IMG/VR virus record: IMGVR_UViG_3300035086_000081
Coordinates: 1-20,666 of that record
Strand: one strand, 5' to 3'
From: a virus
Length of the DNA: 20,666 bases
The stretch's first letter is position 1. Each line of letters opens with the position of its first letter. Positions 1-6,353 of the stretch are shown here, in pieces. The notes under the pieces are model-generated. The model was not told the origin of the DNA and did no database searches. It saw only the letters and a list, made by a program, of their open reading frames with translations. The translations under genes were made by a program, and so were the position numbers.

Positions 1-230
1 AGCAGCGAGAGGCCGGGCGGGTTGTGCTTCAGCGTGATGCCGGGCCCGAAGAGCACGCGCTTGACGACGGCCGGCGCGGGGCCAAACCACTCGATCGTGC
101 CGCCGCCGACGATGCGGACGACGTTGGTGTCAACGGTGTCGTCGACCGGCGCAATGGAAACGGTCCTGGCGCACGCCAGCTCGACAGCAGGCGCCTCGCC
201 ATGTGCGCAGCGCCAGAGCAGAATCGGCAA
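1..230 (-). CDS. Unrecognised phage protein, N-terminal part (runs off the left edge)
   Basis: An open frame reads leftward from a TTG at 230 to the window edge (about 76 codons). The translation is protein-like, with stretches such as TNVVRIVGGGTIEWFGP and VKRVLFGPGITLKHNPPG, whereas the other two minus frames here give low-complexity Arg/Ser-rich text. A TGA sits directly before the TTG, so TTG is the earliest possible start; no ATG or GTG start was found nearby. The gene lies 11 bases after the stop of the 113-aa gene and reads in the same direction, so it probably belongs to the same late transcript. I do not recognise the family. Its position beside HNH and terminase genes suggests a structural or head-assembly role, by context only. 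Confidence 0.55.
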   Translation of the reverse strand, partial: MPILLWRCAHGEAPAVELACARTVSIAPVDDTVDTNVVRIVGGGTIEWFGPAPAVVKRVLFGPGITLKHNPPGLSL

Positions 231-241
231 TCACGCACCCG

Positions 242-583
242 TTACGCCGTCTCGACCGCGATTGCGAACTTGCAGTCGACGTTTTGCTGCACGACCGGAT
301 GACTGCGCGAGCCGAGCCTAAACTTGATGAAATTGATGGACTTCGTCCAATACTCTGAAACCACAATGCCACTGCTCGGATGCGCCACCACGGTGACCTC
401 CATTCCATCCGCAGTAAACAGATCGTTGTAGAGGTTGCCGTCGCTCGAAATCTGAAACGTGAGATTTGCCGGCGACATTTCCTGCGGCACCGTGATCCGC
501 ACGATGTTGCCGCCAGAGCAGTCGGCGCCGTCGGAAAGCGATTCACCGAGCTTGACGGTCGGTCCATCCACGATTGCGAGCAT
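242..583 (-). CDS. Small phage protein of unknown function (113 aa)
   Basis: The 113-aa product starts MLAIVDGPTVKLGESLSD and contains a beta-rich-looking middle (NIVRITVPQEMSPANLTFQI) and the segment VSEYWTKSINFIKFRLGSRS. It has no signal peptide or membrane segment. It starts 5 bases after the HNH gene ends, in the same direction, so it is cotranscribed with the packaging genes. I do not recognise a named family. Small beta-rich proteins next to the HNH gene in HK97-type phages are often head decoration or neck components, but nothing in the sequence shows that here. The start ATG at 583 is supported by the tight gene spacing. Confidence 0.65.
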   Translation of the reverse strand: MLAIVDGPTVKLGESLSDGADCSGGNIVRITVPQEMSPANLTFQISSDGNLYNDLFTADGMEVTVVAHPSSGIVVSEYWTKSINFIKFRLGSRSHPVVQQNVDCKFAIAVETA

Positions 584-588
584 GGGGT

Positions 589-894
589 TCAGCTCCTATT
601 TGCCGGATGGTTGGGATCGATCGGCCAGCCGTCATCGCCGACCTCGATGCTGTAGCCTCGGATTTCGATGTACCGCTTGCGGCTGTCGTGACATTCCTTG
701 CATAGCGACTGGACCTCGCCGAGCGCAAACTTGTTCCAGTCGCCTTCGTGCGGCTTGATGTGATCGACGACCGTTGCCGGCGTCACGACGCTGCGCTTCA
801 TGCAGAACGCGCACAGAGGATGCTCGATGAGCTGCAATCGGCGGCGCCGCTGCCAGAACGCTTTGCCGTAGAACTTTTTCCAAGCCTCATACAT
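589..894 (-). CDS. HNH endonuclease, phage packaging-associated
   Basis: The 101-aa protein carries an HNH/beta-beta-alpha-metal nuclease motif. A zinc-binding CxxC pair lies at about residues 28 and 31 (CAFC), the catalytic Asp-His is in VVDHIKPHEGD (about 42-52), and a second CxxCH is at 65-69 (LCKECH). The length is typical of the single-domain phage HNH proteins encoded next to terminase genes. In HK97-type cos phages such proteins are known to work with terminase in cutting or packaging DNA; that role here is inferred from position, 31 bases after the large terminase stop. The N-terminus is strongly basic (KAFWQRRRRLQ), which suits DNA binding. Confidence 0.9.
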   Translation of the reverse strand: MYEAWKKFYGKAFWQRRRRLQLIEHPLCAFCMKRSVVTPATVVDHIKPHEGDWNKFALGEVQSLCKECHDSRKRYIEIRGYSIEVGDDGWPIDPNHPANRS

Positions 895-925
895 CAGCCG
901 ATCAGCGCATCGGGTTGAAATGTTT

Positions 926-2509
926 TCAGCCTATTAAACTTTCGATATCCACCGGCTTCGCCGCTCTATCGCGTGCCCGCAATCCCATGAGCATTGCGAG
1001 CGCCACCGCGCCGTCGATGCGAAACCGCGACTTGTCCTTGTCGAGTTTTCGGTTGCCGGCCGGGTCCAGCACTGTGACCGCATTAGCCATGTTCCAATTG
1101 AGAATCGGATTGCCCGGATGAACGAGCTTGCGCTCCATCACTGCGATTTCGAGCGCGTCGATCGCCGGCCCCATATCTTTGAAGCCCTGGCCCCACGGTA
1201 TCAGCCGCAAGCCATCGCCGCCTTTGTCGCCGTCCGAATAAGCCTGCAGGCCGATGCGGTCGAACTCGCGCAACAGGTCGTTTATGCGCCAGCGGTCATA
1301 GGCCATGCCCTTGATCTTGCAGCGCCGCGTGAGCTCGGCGATGAAGCGCGCAATAGTTTCGGGATCGATCGTCTTGCCGGGACTTAGGTGCAGGTTGCCG
1401 GTTTCCGCCCACTCCCTGTAACGATGCGATCCCGAACCAAAGTCACGACCGGAATGCTCGGTCAGCGTTTCGCTCGGCTTCCAGAAGTGCGGCTCGACGC
1501 GGCACGGGTCGCCGATCGAGCCGATCATCAGCGCCGTCAAGTCGACCGTGTTCGACAAGTCGAGCGCGAGATAGACCTCCTCGCCGTCATCAATCCGCGG
1601 CGCCCCGATGCAGCCCATCCACTCGGCGCGGCTGATCAGCGATGCGACCGGCGCGACCCGCTGGTTGAGGAAAAGGTTTCGAACCTTCGGCTCCTCGGCC
1701 GGCATGCGGATCGCCTTGCGTATCGCGGTCGCGAGGTCTTCATAGTCGCGGAACTTGTCGAGCGCCGGGTTTGCCTTGCGCCACTGCGCCTCGTCCGCCA
1801 GATCGCAGTCCTCGTCCGCCGCATAGAGATGGCAGACGATCGCCGGGTCAACGCCGCTCAAGCCATCGTCGATCAGCTTCGACAGGACATGCTCCGGGTC
1901 GTTCGATTGCGTGCTGATCGCAATGAACAGCGGCTCTTCGCGCGCGCCGAAGCTCGTATCGAGCACGTCGTACAAGTCGCGGTTCTTGGCCTGCGCCAGC
2001 TCGTCGTAGATCACCACGCTCGGCAGATAGCCGTGCTTCGTTCCCGCCTCGGCGCTAATGGCGCGATAGACCGATCCAGTACGGCGCGCGATCATCGTCT
2101 TGGTCGACGGCACCACTTCGAGCTCGGCCGCGAGGTCGGGCTCCAGGTCGACGATCTGCTTCGCGAACTTGAACACGATCCCCGCTTGGTCGCGATCGTT
2201 GGCGGCGGAATATATCTCGCCGTGCACCGTCGCCTCGGGCCCGATGAGATGCGCGAGCACGATCGCGGCGATCAATGCGGTCTTGCCGTTCTTGCGCGCC
2301 ATCGAAAGGATCGCGCGCCGCACCACGCGCCGCGTCCCGATATGCGGCTCGTAGACATCGCGAATGAAGGCCTTCTGAAACGGCTCTAGCTTGAACGCCT
2401 TGCCCTGGCCAGTGCCCGACGGAATCGTCAGGTTCTCGATGAAGCGGATCACCGCCTTGGCACGCCCGCGCCCGCGCGGCGTGCGCTTAACCGGCGAGGA
2501 GGCCAGCAA
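926..2509 (-). CDS. terL: Phage terminase large subunit (HK97-type ATPase and nuclease)
   Basis: This is the DNA-packaging motor and headful/cos nuclease. With the TTG at 2509 as start it is 527 aa. The ATPase domain has a Walker A variant, SMARKNGKT (about 69-77), and a Walker B, VVIYDELAQ (about 166-173). The C-terminal RNase H-like nuclease shows its acidic residues in LALDLS (D317), MAYDRW (D405) and RFRIDGAVALAM (D499). The frame stays open to an ATG at 2602, but the extra 31 residues are Arg/Ser/Ala-rich and lie wholly over the small terminase gene in another frame, so they look like shadow coding. Family members usually begin shortly before the RVIRFIE-like segment, seen here as AKAVIRFIENL. 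With the chosen start it overlaps terS by 23 bases. The start is the only doubtful part. Confidence 0.92.
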   Translation of the reverse strand: MLASSPVKRTPRGRGRAKAVIRFIENLTIPSGTGQGKAFKLEPFQKAFIRDVYEPHIGTRRVVRRAILSMARKNGKTALIAAIVLAHLIGPEATVHGEIYSAANDRDQAGIVFKFAKQIVDLEPDLAAELEVVPSTKTMIARRTGSVYRAISAEAGTKHGYLPSVVIYDELAQAKNRDLYDVLDTSFGAREEPLFIAISTQSNDPEHVLSKLIDDGLSGVDPAIVCHLYAADEDCDLADEAQWRKANPALDKFRDYEDLATAIRKAIRMPAEEPKVRNLFLNQRVAPVASLISRAEWMGCIGAPRIDDGEEVYLALDLSNTVDLTALMIGSIGDPCRVEPHFWKPSETLTEHSGRDFGSGSHRYREWAETGNLHLSPGKTIDPETIARFIAELTRRCKIKGMAYDRWRINDLLREFDRIGLQAYSDGDKGGDGLRLIPWGQGFKDMGPAIDALEIAVMERKLVHPGNPILNWNMANAVTVLDPAGNRKLDKDKSRFRIDGAVALAMLMGLRARDRAAKPVDIESLIG

Positions 2510-2981
2510 ACTTGCTCTGCGAGTTGTCGCCGTGGATGCCGGCCGAGATGCGGCTGCGCGCCGCCGGCGTGAGGCCGAACTCGGCCGCATAGCGGACGAC
2601 ATCCGCGGCGTGCTTGCGAACGATCGACACCAGCGGATTCACGATGGCGTCGCCGTACTTGCTCTTGATGATCATGCCGTTCATCACCGGATCGCCCGAC
2701 TGCATGCGATGCAGCGACTCGGCCGCCATCTTCCACTGGCCGAACGCGTAGCAGTAAGCGGCGAGCGCCGGCACATCGACCTTGGTGAGAAGCCCGAGCC
2801 GGTGCAGCTCGGTCGCGGTATGCCACCACTCGTCGGCCGCATATCCCGTCACGAACGATGGCGGGTCGGGCACGTCGTCGAACGTCTCAGGTTGCGGCTC
2901 GTCCTTGTTGAGCGGCCGCTTGCCGGTGTTGCCACGCAAGAGTTTGAGATGCGTCGGCATCGGACGCGGACCACGGGTCAT
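2487..2981 (-). CDS. terS: Phage terminase small subunit, P27 family
   Basis: This is the DNA-recognition subunit of the packaging terminase, 164 aa. The N-terminus, GPRPMPTHLKLLRGNTGKRP, is the hallmark of P27-type small terminases (a PTHLKLLRGNPGKRP-like motif). It is followed by the Pro-rich PQPETFDDVPDPP linker and the helical DEWWHTATELHRLGLLT region. The C-terminal half (PLVSIVRKHAADVVRYAAEFGLTPAARSRI) also matches the family layout. The ATG at 2981 overlaps the stop of the upstream methyltransferase (ATGA), so the two are translationally coupled. The large subunit follows directly. Confidence 0.92.
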   Translation of the reverse strand: MTRGPRPMPTHLKLLRGNTGKRPLNKDEPQPETFDDVPDPPSFVTGYAADEWWHTATELHRLGLLTKVDVPALAAYCYAFGQWKMAAESLHRMQSGDPVMNGMIIKSKYGDAIVNPLVSIVRKHAADVVRYAAEFGLTPAARSRISAGIHGDNSQSKFAGLLAG

Positions 2982-4237
2982 GCTGTTTCCTTCAGTTGTT
3001 CGGTGCGGGCCGCAAACGGTGCGCCTGTCGCTTCCAGCGTCGCGACTTTGCCGCTGAAGTTCTGCCAGCGCATTACCGCCACGTCTACATAGGCCGGGTC
3101 GATCTCGATCGCACAGCAGGCGCGGCCCGTCATCTCCGCCGCGATGATCGTGGTGCCCGAGCCGACGAACGGATCATAGACCGCGTCGCCGGCTCGCGAA
3201 TTGTTCTCGATCGGGCGCTTCATGCACTCGACGGGCTTCTGCGTCGAGTGGCCGGTCTCGGATTTCTGCGGCTTGTTGATCTGCCACAACGTCGATTGCG
3301 TGCGGTCGCCTTGCCAGTGTGCAGTTTTGCCGGCTCGCACCGCATACCAGCACGCCTCGTGCTGCAAATGGAAGTGACCGCGGCCGATCGCGAACTGCTG
3401 CTTGGCCCAGATGATCTGCGCGCGGATTTCAAAGCCAGCGGCAACAAGCGCCGCATAGTGCTCCACACTCCTGGCACCCGCCGGGTGCCAGGAGTAGATG
3501 ACATCACCCGGGAAAAGCTTCCACGCTTCCAGCCAATCGCCTTGATCGTCGTTGGACACCAGCCCTACGGCGCGAGCGCCGTAGGGCTTTCCGTTGGCGC
3601 GGTCGGCGCGGTTGCGCCAATCAGGATCATAATTCACCCCATAAGGCGGATCGGTCACCATCAGGTGCGGCCGCGCTCCACCGATAGCGCGCGCGACGTC
3701 CTCGGCATTGGTGGCGTCGCCGCACAGCAGCCGATGCTCGCCGAGCAGCCAAACATCGCCCGGCTTGCTGATCGGCACCGCAGGCGCGTCCGGCACCTCG
3801 TCGGGATCGGTCTTGCCGACGGTCCCCATCGCCTTGATCTCGGCCGCGCTGAAACCGGTCAGCAGCGTGTCGAAATCAAGCGCCTGCAAGTCCTGCAGCT
3901 CGACGCGCAGCATCGCATCGTCCCAGCCCCCGTTCTCGGTCAGCTTGTTGTCGGCGATCAGATAGGCCCGCTTCTGCGCTTCAGACCAACCGCGAGCCAC
4001 CATCGTCGGCACCTCACCGATGCCTAACCTCGCGCCAGCCAGCACCCTCCCGTGCCCAGCTATGATCGACCCAGCCTCATCGACGAGGACCGGCATCGTC
4101 CAGCCCCACTCGCGGATCGAGGCCGCGATCTGCCCGATCTGCGCCTCGCTATGCGTCCGCGCATTGCGCGCGTTGGGGATCAACTCCGCCAGGGCGCGCC
4201 GCTCGACGTGATCGGCCGGCCACGCGCGCTCGTCCAT
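2978..4237 (-). CDS. ParB-like domain fused to DNA adenine/cytosine-N4 methyltransferase
   Basis: The protein is 419 aa with two domains. Residues about 14-100 form a ParB/Srx-like N-terminal domain (NARTHSEAQIGQIAASI, IIAGHGRVLAGARLG). Residues about 160-395 form a beta-type amino-methyltransferase, with the catalytic DPPY (196-199, TDPPYGVNYD) placed before the SAM-binding DPFVGSGTT (355-363). This order defines beta-class N6-adenine or N4-cytosine enzymes. Such fusions are common in phage packaging modules and probably methylate phage DNA, for restriction avoidance or packaging control; the target site cannot be read from sequence. The ATG at 4237 lies 4 bases after the stop of the membrane-protein gene, and the stop overlaps the terS start. 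The coding DNA contains two very long perfect inverted repeats (separate entries). Confidence 0.9.
   Translation of the reverse strand: MDERAWPADHVERRALAELIPNARNARTHSEAQIGQIAASIREWGWTMPVLVDEAGSIIAGHGRVLAGARLGIGEVPTMVARGWSEAQKRAYLIADNKLTENGGWDDAMLRVELQDLQALDFDTLLTGFSAAEIKAMGTVGKTDPDEVPDAPAVPISKPGDVWLLGEHRLLCGDATNAEDVARAIGGARPHLMVTDPPYGVNYDPDWRNRADRANGKPYGARAVGLVSNDDQGDWLEAWKLFPGDVIYSWHPAGARSVEHYAALVAAGFEIRAQIIWAKQQFAIGRGHFHLQHEACWYAVRAGKTAHWQGDRTQSTLWQINKPQKSETGHSTQKPVECMKRPIENNSRAGDAVYDPFVGSGTTIIAAEMTGRACCAIEIDPAYVDVAVMRWQNFSGKVATLEATGAPFAARTEQLKETA
3467..3495. repeat. Perfect 14-bp-arm inverted repeat inside the methyltransferase gene
   Basis: Left arm 3467-3480 (ACTCCTGGCACCCG), a single central C at 3481, right arm 3482-3495 (CGGGTGCCAGGAGT). 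All 14 pairs match. In the gene it encodes the segment YSWHPAGARS of the methyltransferase. Codon choice alone does not require this symmetry. Confidence 0.9.
3561..3588. repeat. Perfect 13-bp-arm inverted repeat inside the methyltransferase gene
   Basis: Left arm 3561-3573 (AGCCCTACGGCGC), spacer GA, right arm 3576-3588 (GCGCCGTAGGGCT). All 13 pairs match. It encodes KPYGARAVGL in the methyltransferase, about 65 bases from the other long palindrome in the same gene. The two repeats differ in sequence. Confidence 0.9.
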
Positions 4238-4241
4238 GCGG

Positions 4242-4478
4242 CTATCCTCGGTACACCAGGAAATGCGGAAACCCGACGCCCAGGCCCAGCACGCTGGCGA
4301 TCCAGACTACGATGGCGATGAGGCACAACAGGCCGACGATGATCTTGCCGAACTTGTAGACGTTGGCGTCGATCGACCAGCCCATGAAGCTCGTGATCAG
4401 CCACACGATGCAGTAGGCGACAAAAATGATGATCGCGATGTACAGCAGCAGCTCAAGGAAGCTGATCAGGATGCCCAT
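4242..4478 (-). CDS. Small two-helix membrane protein
   Basis: The 78-aa protein has two clear hydrophobic segments: about residues 4-31 (ISFLELLLYIAIIIFVAYC and following) and about 46-70 (IIVGLLCLIAIVVWIASVL). They are joined by a short polar loop (SFMGWSIDANVYKFGK). This predicts an inner-membrane hairpin protein. It could be a holin-like or superinfection-related phage protein, but no family motif confirms either, and no endolysin is visible beside it. It is encoded 4 bases before the methyltransferase gene in the same direction. A perfect inverted repeat lies directly upstream of its start. Confidence 0.7.
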   Translation of the reverse strand: MGILISFLELLLYIAIIIFVAYCIVWLITSFMGWSIDANVYKFGKIIVGLLCLIAIVVWIASVLGLGVGFPHFLVYRG

Positions 4479-4483
4479 GGCTT

Positions 4484-4500
4484 ATTCCATCTGATGGAAT
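4484..4500. promoter_or_regulatory. Perfect inverted repeat upstream of the packaging genes, candidate operator
   Basis: ATTCCATC (4484-4491), central T, GATGGAAT (4493-4500), perfect over 8 pairs. It ends 6 bases before the ATG at 4478, so a bound protein or an RNA hairpin would cover the ribosome binding region. A further single half-site-like ATTCCA occurs near 4516. An operator or translational control hairpin is inferred. Confidence 0.4.
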
Positions 4501-4613
4501 GTTATTTTTGCCGGTATTCCAAAACCTGCGGCCGTTGAAACGAGACGGCGTGCGCGCCGCGGCCCAGCGACCATCCTAGCTTTGGACCCTCCCCCCCGGG
4601 CCCTTCTTTGAGG
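4501..4613. other. Non-coding gap with a C/G-rich block, possible cos region
   Basis: No gene is visible between the 78-aa membrane protein and the 131-aa gene. The notable element is a GC block at about 4587-4603 (ACCCTCCCCCCCGGGCCC) lying upstream of the terminase operon in its reading direction. Phages with P27 small terminase and HNH proteins often use a short GC-rich cohesive end near these genes, so this is a candidate cos site. That is inference; no known cos sequence is recognised. Confidence 0.25.
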
Positions 4614-5009
4614 TCACCATTTGAGTTTATCGAGCATCGCCCGCATACGGGCCCACAGCAGATCTTCCATTGCCTGTCGCAGGATCGGACGCGTCGACGT
4701 CTTCGGTTCGTAATGTGACAGCGCGGCGAGTGTTCGCTTGCTCTTGCTGCCGCGCTTGATGCGTCGCCTCATGCCGCTCTGATACAAGCGCGACCGCTTC
4801 ACTTCGAACAAGCTATGCGGTCGGATCACAGTCTTGGCTTGACCACGCGAACGAAAGCGCATGGTGAACGGTTTCTTGCGATCGAGGTCCGCGGTCTGCC
4901 ACTCGCTCAACTCATGACCGATCTCGACGCGCTTCATGTGATCGATCTTGTGCATCATATCGCTGATGCGCTTTTCGATCTTCGAAGTGTCGACCTCGAT
5001 GTCGGGCAT
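4614..5009 (-). CDS. Small basic protein of unknown function (131 aa)
   Basis: The product from the ATG at 5009 (MPDIEVDTSKIEKRISDMM) is 131 aa and strongly basic, notably MRRRIKRGSKSKR (about 80-92). The frame is open further upstream, but the added residues look like read-through of non-coding DNA, and a GGGACG ribosome-site-like stretch precedes 5009. The N-terminal 25 residues could form an amphipathic helix. The C-terminus (RPILRQAMEDLLWARMRAML) recalls the helical ends of phage tail-completion or minor tail proteins, but the match is too weak to name it. It sits between the replication operon and the packaging genes. Confidence 0.55.
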   Translation of the reverse strand: MPDIEVDTSKIEKRISDMMHKIDHMKRVEIGHELSEWQTADLDRKKPFTMRFRSRGQAKTVIRPHSLFEVKRSRLYQSGMRRRIKRGSKSKRTLAALSHYEPKTSTRPILRQAMEDLLWARMRAMLDKLKW

Positions 5010-5184
5010 GATGCTACGTCCCTGGTCAGCGAACAGGCCAAGCCAAGTGAGGCCAGCCAGGGCCGCCAGAAGGCCGCTGGTGCGTTTTGTTTTTAGGTGA
5101 GATGTAGGGTGATATAGGGAAGTGCAAAGACGCATGGGCGAGGCCCTGGCGCGCGTTTCCACTCAAACATGTAAGGGTGGCCCA

Positions 5185-5213
5185 ATTGGTACCATAGGTA
5201 CTGTTGCTGTCAA
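5185..5213 (-). promoter_or_regulatory. Putative leftward promoter with an embedded inverted repeat
   Basis: On the minus strand a perfect TTGACA (-35) lies at 5213-5208. At 16 bases spacing follows TACCAA (5191-5186), preceded by TG as in an extended -10. An inverted repeat GTACC-ATA-GGTAC (5189-5201) overlaps this spacer and could be an operator. The element lies just after the last replication gene, in the otherwise empty 5010-5209 gap, and points at the packaging genes, so it could be the late-gene promoter. The -10 box is only a moderate match. Confidence 0.35.
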
Positions 5214-5695
5214 GTCACAGGTTCGCCCTGCTGCCGCAGCTCCAGCGCGATGACATGCGCACCGGCGGTGACGTAGCGGTAGAACGTGGTTCGCGACCAA
5301 CGGCGTTGCGATAACAGCCTGCGCAGTGATCGGCGATAGGCGATCGCGGTCGCCCACTGGCCGAGGCACAGCCGTTCTTGGGGATGCGGACCCAGGATCG
5401 TGCACAACCAGTCGTGAGCAGCTTCCATCCGGGTGATGTCCTCGGACGACACGCTCGAATCGGCGTACTCCCAGGATTGTAGAATCTGCTCGCGGGCATC
5501 ATCGGCGCGTCCGACCACATCGGCGAACTCGACCACCGTCGAGGGCCATGCGTTGGTGATGGCGCGTCGCCGCGTCCGCGGCAAGCGGCGCTCGACGCTG
5601 TAGGCCTCGATCAGTCTTCGCTGCACCCAGGCGGCGGACCACTGCGCCGGGACGAGCGGCAGGTCGCTATCGATCGCTATGGTCGACAGGCGCAT
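5210..5695 (-). CDS. DUF6362 family protein with C-terminal helix-turn-helix
   Basis: The 161-aa protein has the layout of DUF6362 phage proteins. An N-terminal WSAAWVQRRLIEAYSVERRLP helix is followed by AWPSTVVEF, an acidic middle, RMEAAHDWLCTIL, and a C-terminal helix-turn-helix-like RRWSRTTFYRYVTAGAHVIALELR. A regulatory, DNA-binding role is inferred. The ATG at 5695 was chosen because GAGGAAG lies 7 bases upstream; the open frame extends beyond it but would be shadow coding over the previous gene. It overlaps that gene's end by 29 bases and is the last gene of the leftward replication operon. Some homologues sit just before terminase genes, as here, so it may influence late expression. 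Confidence 0.7.
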   Translation of the reverse strand: MRLSTIAIDSDLPLVPAQWSAAWVQRRLIEAYSVERRLPRTRRRAITNAWPSTVVEFADVVGRADDAREQILQSWEYADSSVSSEDITRMEAAHDWLCTILGPHPQERLCLGQWATAIAYRRSLRRLLSQRRWSRTTFYRYVTAGAHVIALELRQQGEPVT

Positions 5696-6353
5696 TTTCG
5701 GACTTCCTCGGCATGCGATTGATCGAGCGCAACAGCGACGGCGACGCCAGCGTGCCATCGCTCGCATAGACCGGATCGAGGCCGAGCGCGGCATACTCAG
5801 CGAGCACTTGCCGGTCGCGCTTTTCGCGCTGGCGCCGATCATCCGCAGCGCGCGCTTCGTCGCGTTCGAGATCGGCGATGGTTTGGATTCCCCATGTCGC
5901 GCCGTACGCGGCTCGCAGCTCGTCGATGTCCGGTCGACCGCTGCGATCGACGATGCGCGGCGCATTGGCGAGCGCGTTCGCTGTGCGGGCCTCTGCCTCT
6001 GCGGCATTGTACGCCGCAAACAGCGGCGTTTCTTCTCGCCCGCACCACCGCGCGATGTCGGCGATCGTCGGTTTGAACATGCACTCGCGCACGACGCCGA
6101 TGACCGGATGAACGCATGCTGCAGCGATTTCGCGAGGGTGCAGCACAAGCGCGCCGGCGAGTGCGACGACATATTCGCGAGTATCAGCTTGGTTTGTTGC
6201 CGGGTACGACTTGAGCATGATCCCCACCAAGTTCAGCGCCTCCGACACGGACAGCCGCGCCGCTACTCTGGCTCTCAAATCGGCGAGCTTCCTCGGCGAG
6301 TTCGTCGGCGACATGGCGCTCGTGCTTGCCGTTGGCGCGTGCTGGTTTGTCAT
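5667..6353 (-). CDS. Phage replication-region protein, helper-like (228 aa)
   Basis: The 228-aa product has a conserved-looking core at about 40-105: LVGIMLKSYPATNQADTREY, then ALVLHPREIAAACVHPVIG and FKPTIADIARWCGRE. Phage proteins encoded beside replication initiators often show this pattern (about a hundred helical residues ending in a 'P-T-x-x-E/D-I-x-x-W/C' stretch) and are thought to act as helicase-loader-like helpers. That function is inferred. The C-terminal half is charged and helical (DLERDEARAADDRRQREKRDR), a likely coiled coil. The ATG at 6353 has a strong AGGAG 7 bases upstream, even though this makes the gene overlap the preceding one by 170 bases. A later ATG at 6218 (GGTGGGG upstream) would cut the overlap to 35 bases. 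Confidence 0.7.
   Translation of the reverse strand: MTNQHAPTASTSAMSPTNSPRKLADLRARVAARLSVSEALNLVGIMLKSYPATNQADTREYVVALAGALVLHPREIAAACVHPVIGVVRECMFKPTIADIARWCGREETPLFAAYNAAEAEARTANALANAPRIVDRSGRPDIDELRAAYGATWGIQTIADLERDEARAADDRRQREKRDRQVLAEYAALGLDPVYASDGTLASPSLLRSINRMPRKSENAPVDHSDR

Noticed and set aside
1388-2389. 333-codon plus-strand open frame opposite terL
   Set aside because: Arg-rich, motif-free antisense shadow typical of high-GC genes; the terL frame has clear catalytic motifs.
2510-2602. N-terminal extension of the large terminase from the ATG at 2602
   Set aside because: The extra residues are low-complexity and entirely overlap terS in another frame; family members do not have them.
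2996-4027. 343-codon plus-strand open frame opposite the methyltransferase gene
   Set aside because: Antisense shadow with no motifs; the minus frame has DPPY and DPFVGSG.
5696-6172. Upstream extension of the DUF6362 frame
   Set aside because: Ser/Arg-rich text over the helper-like gene; the ATG at 5695 has a proper ribosome site and the family begins there.
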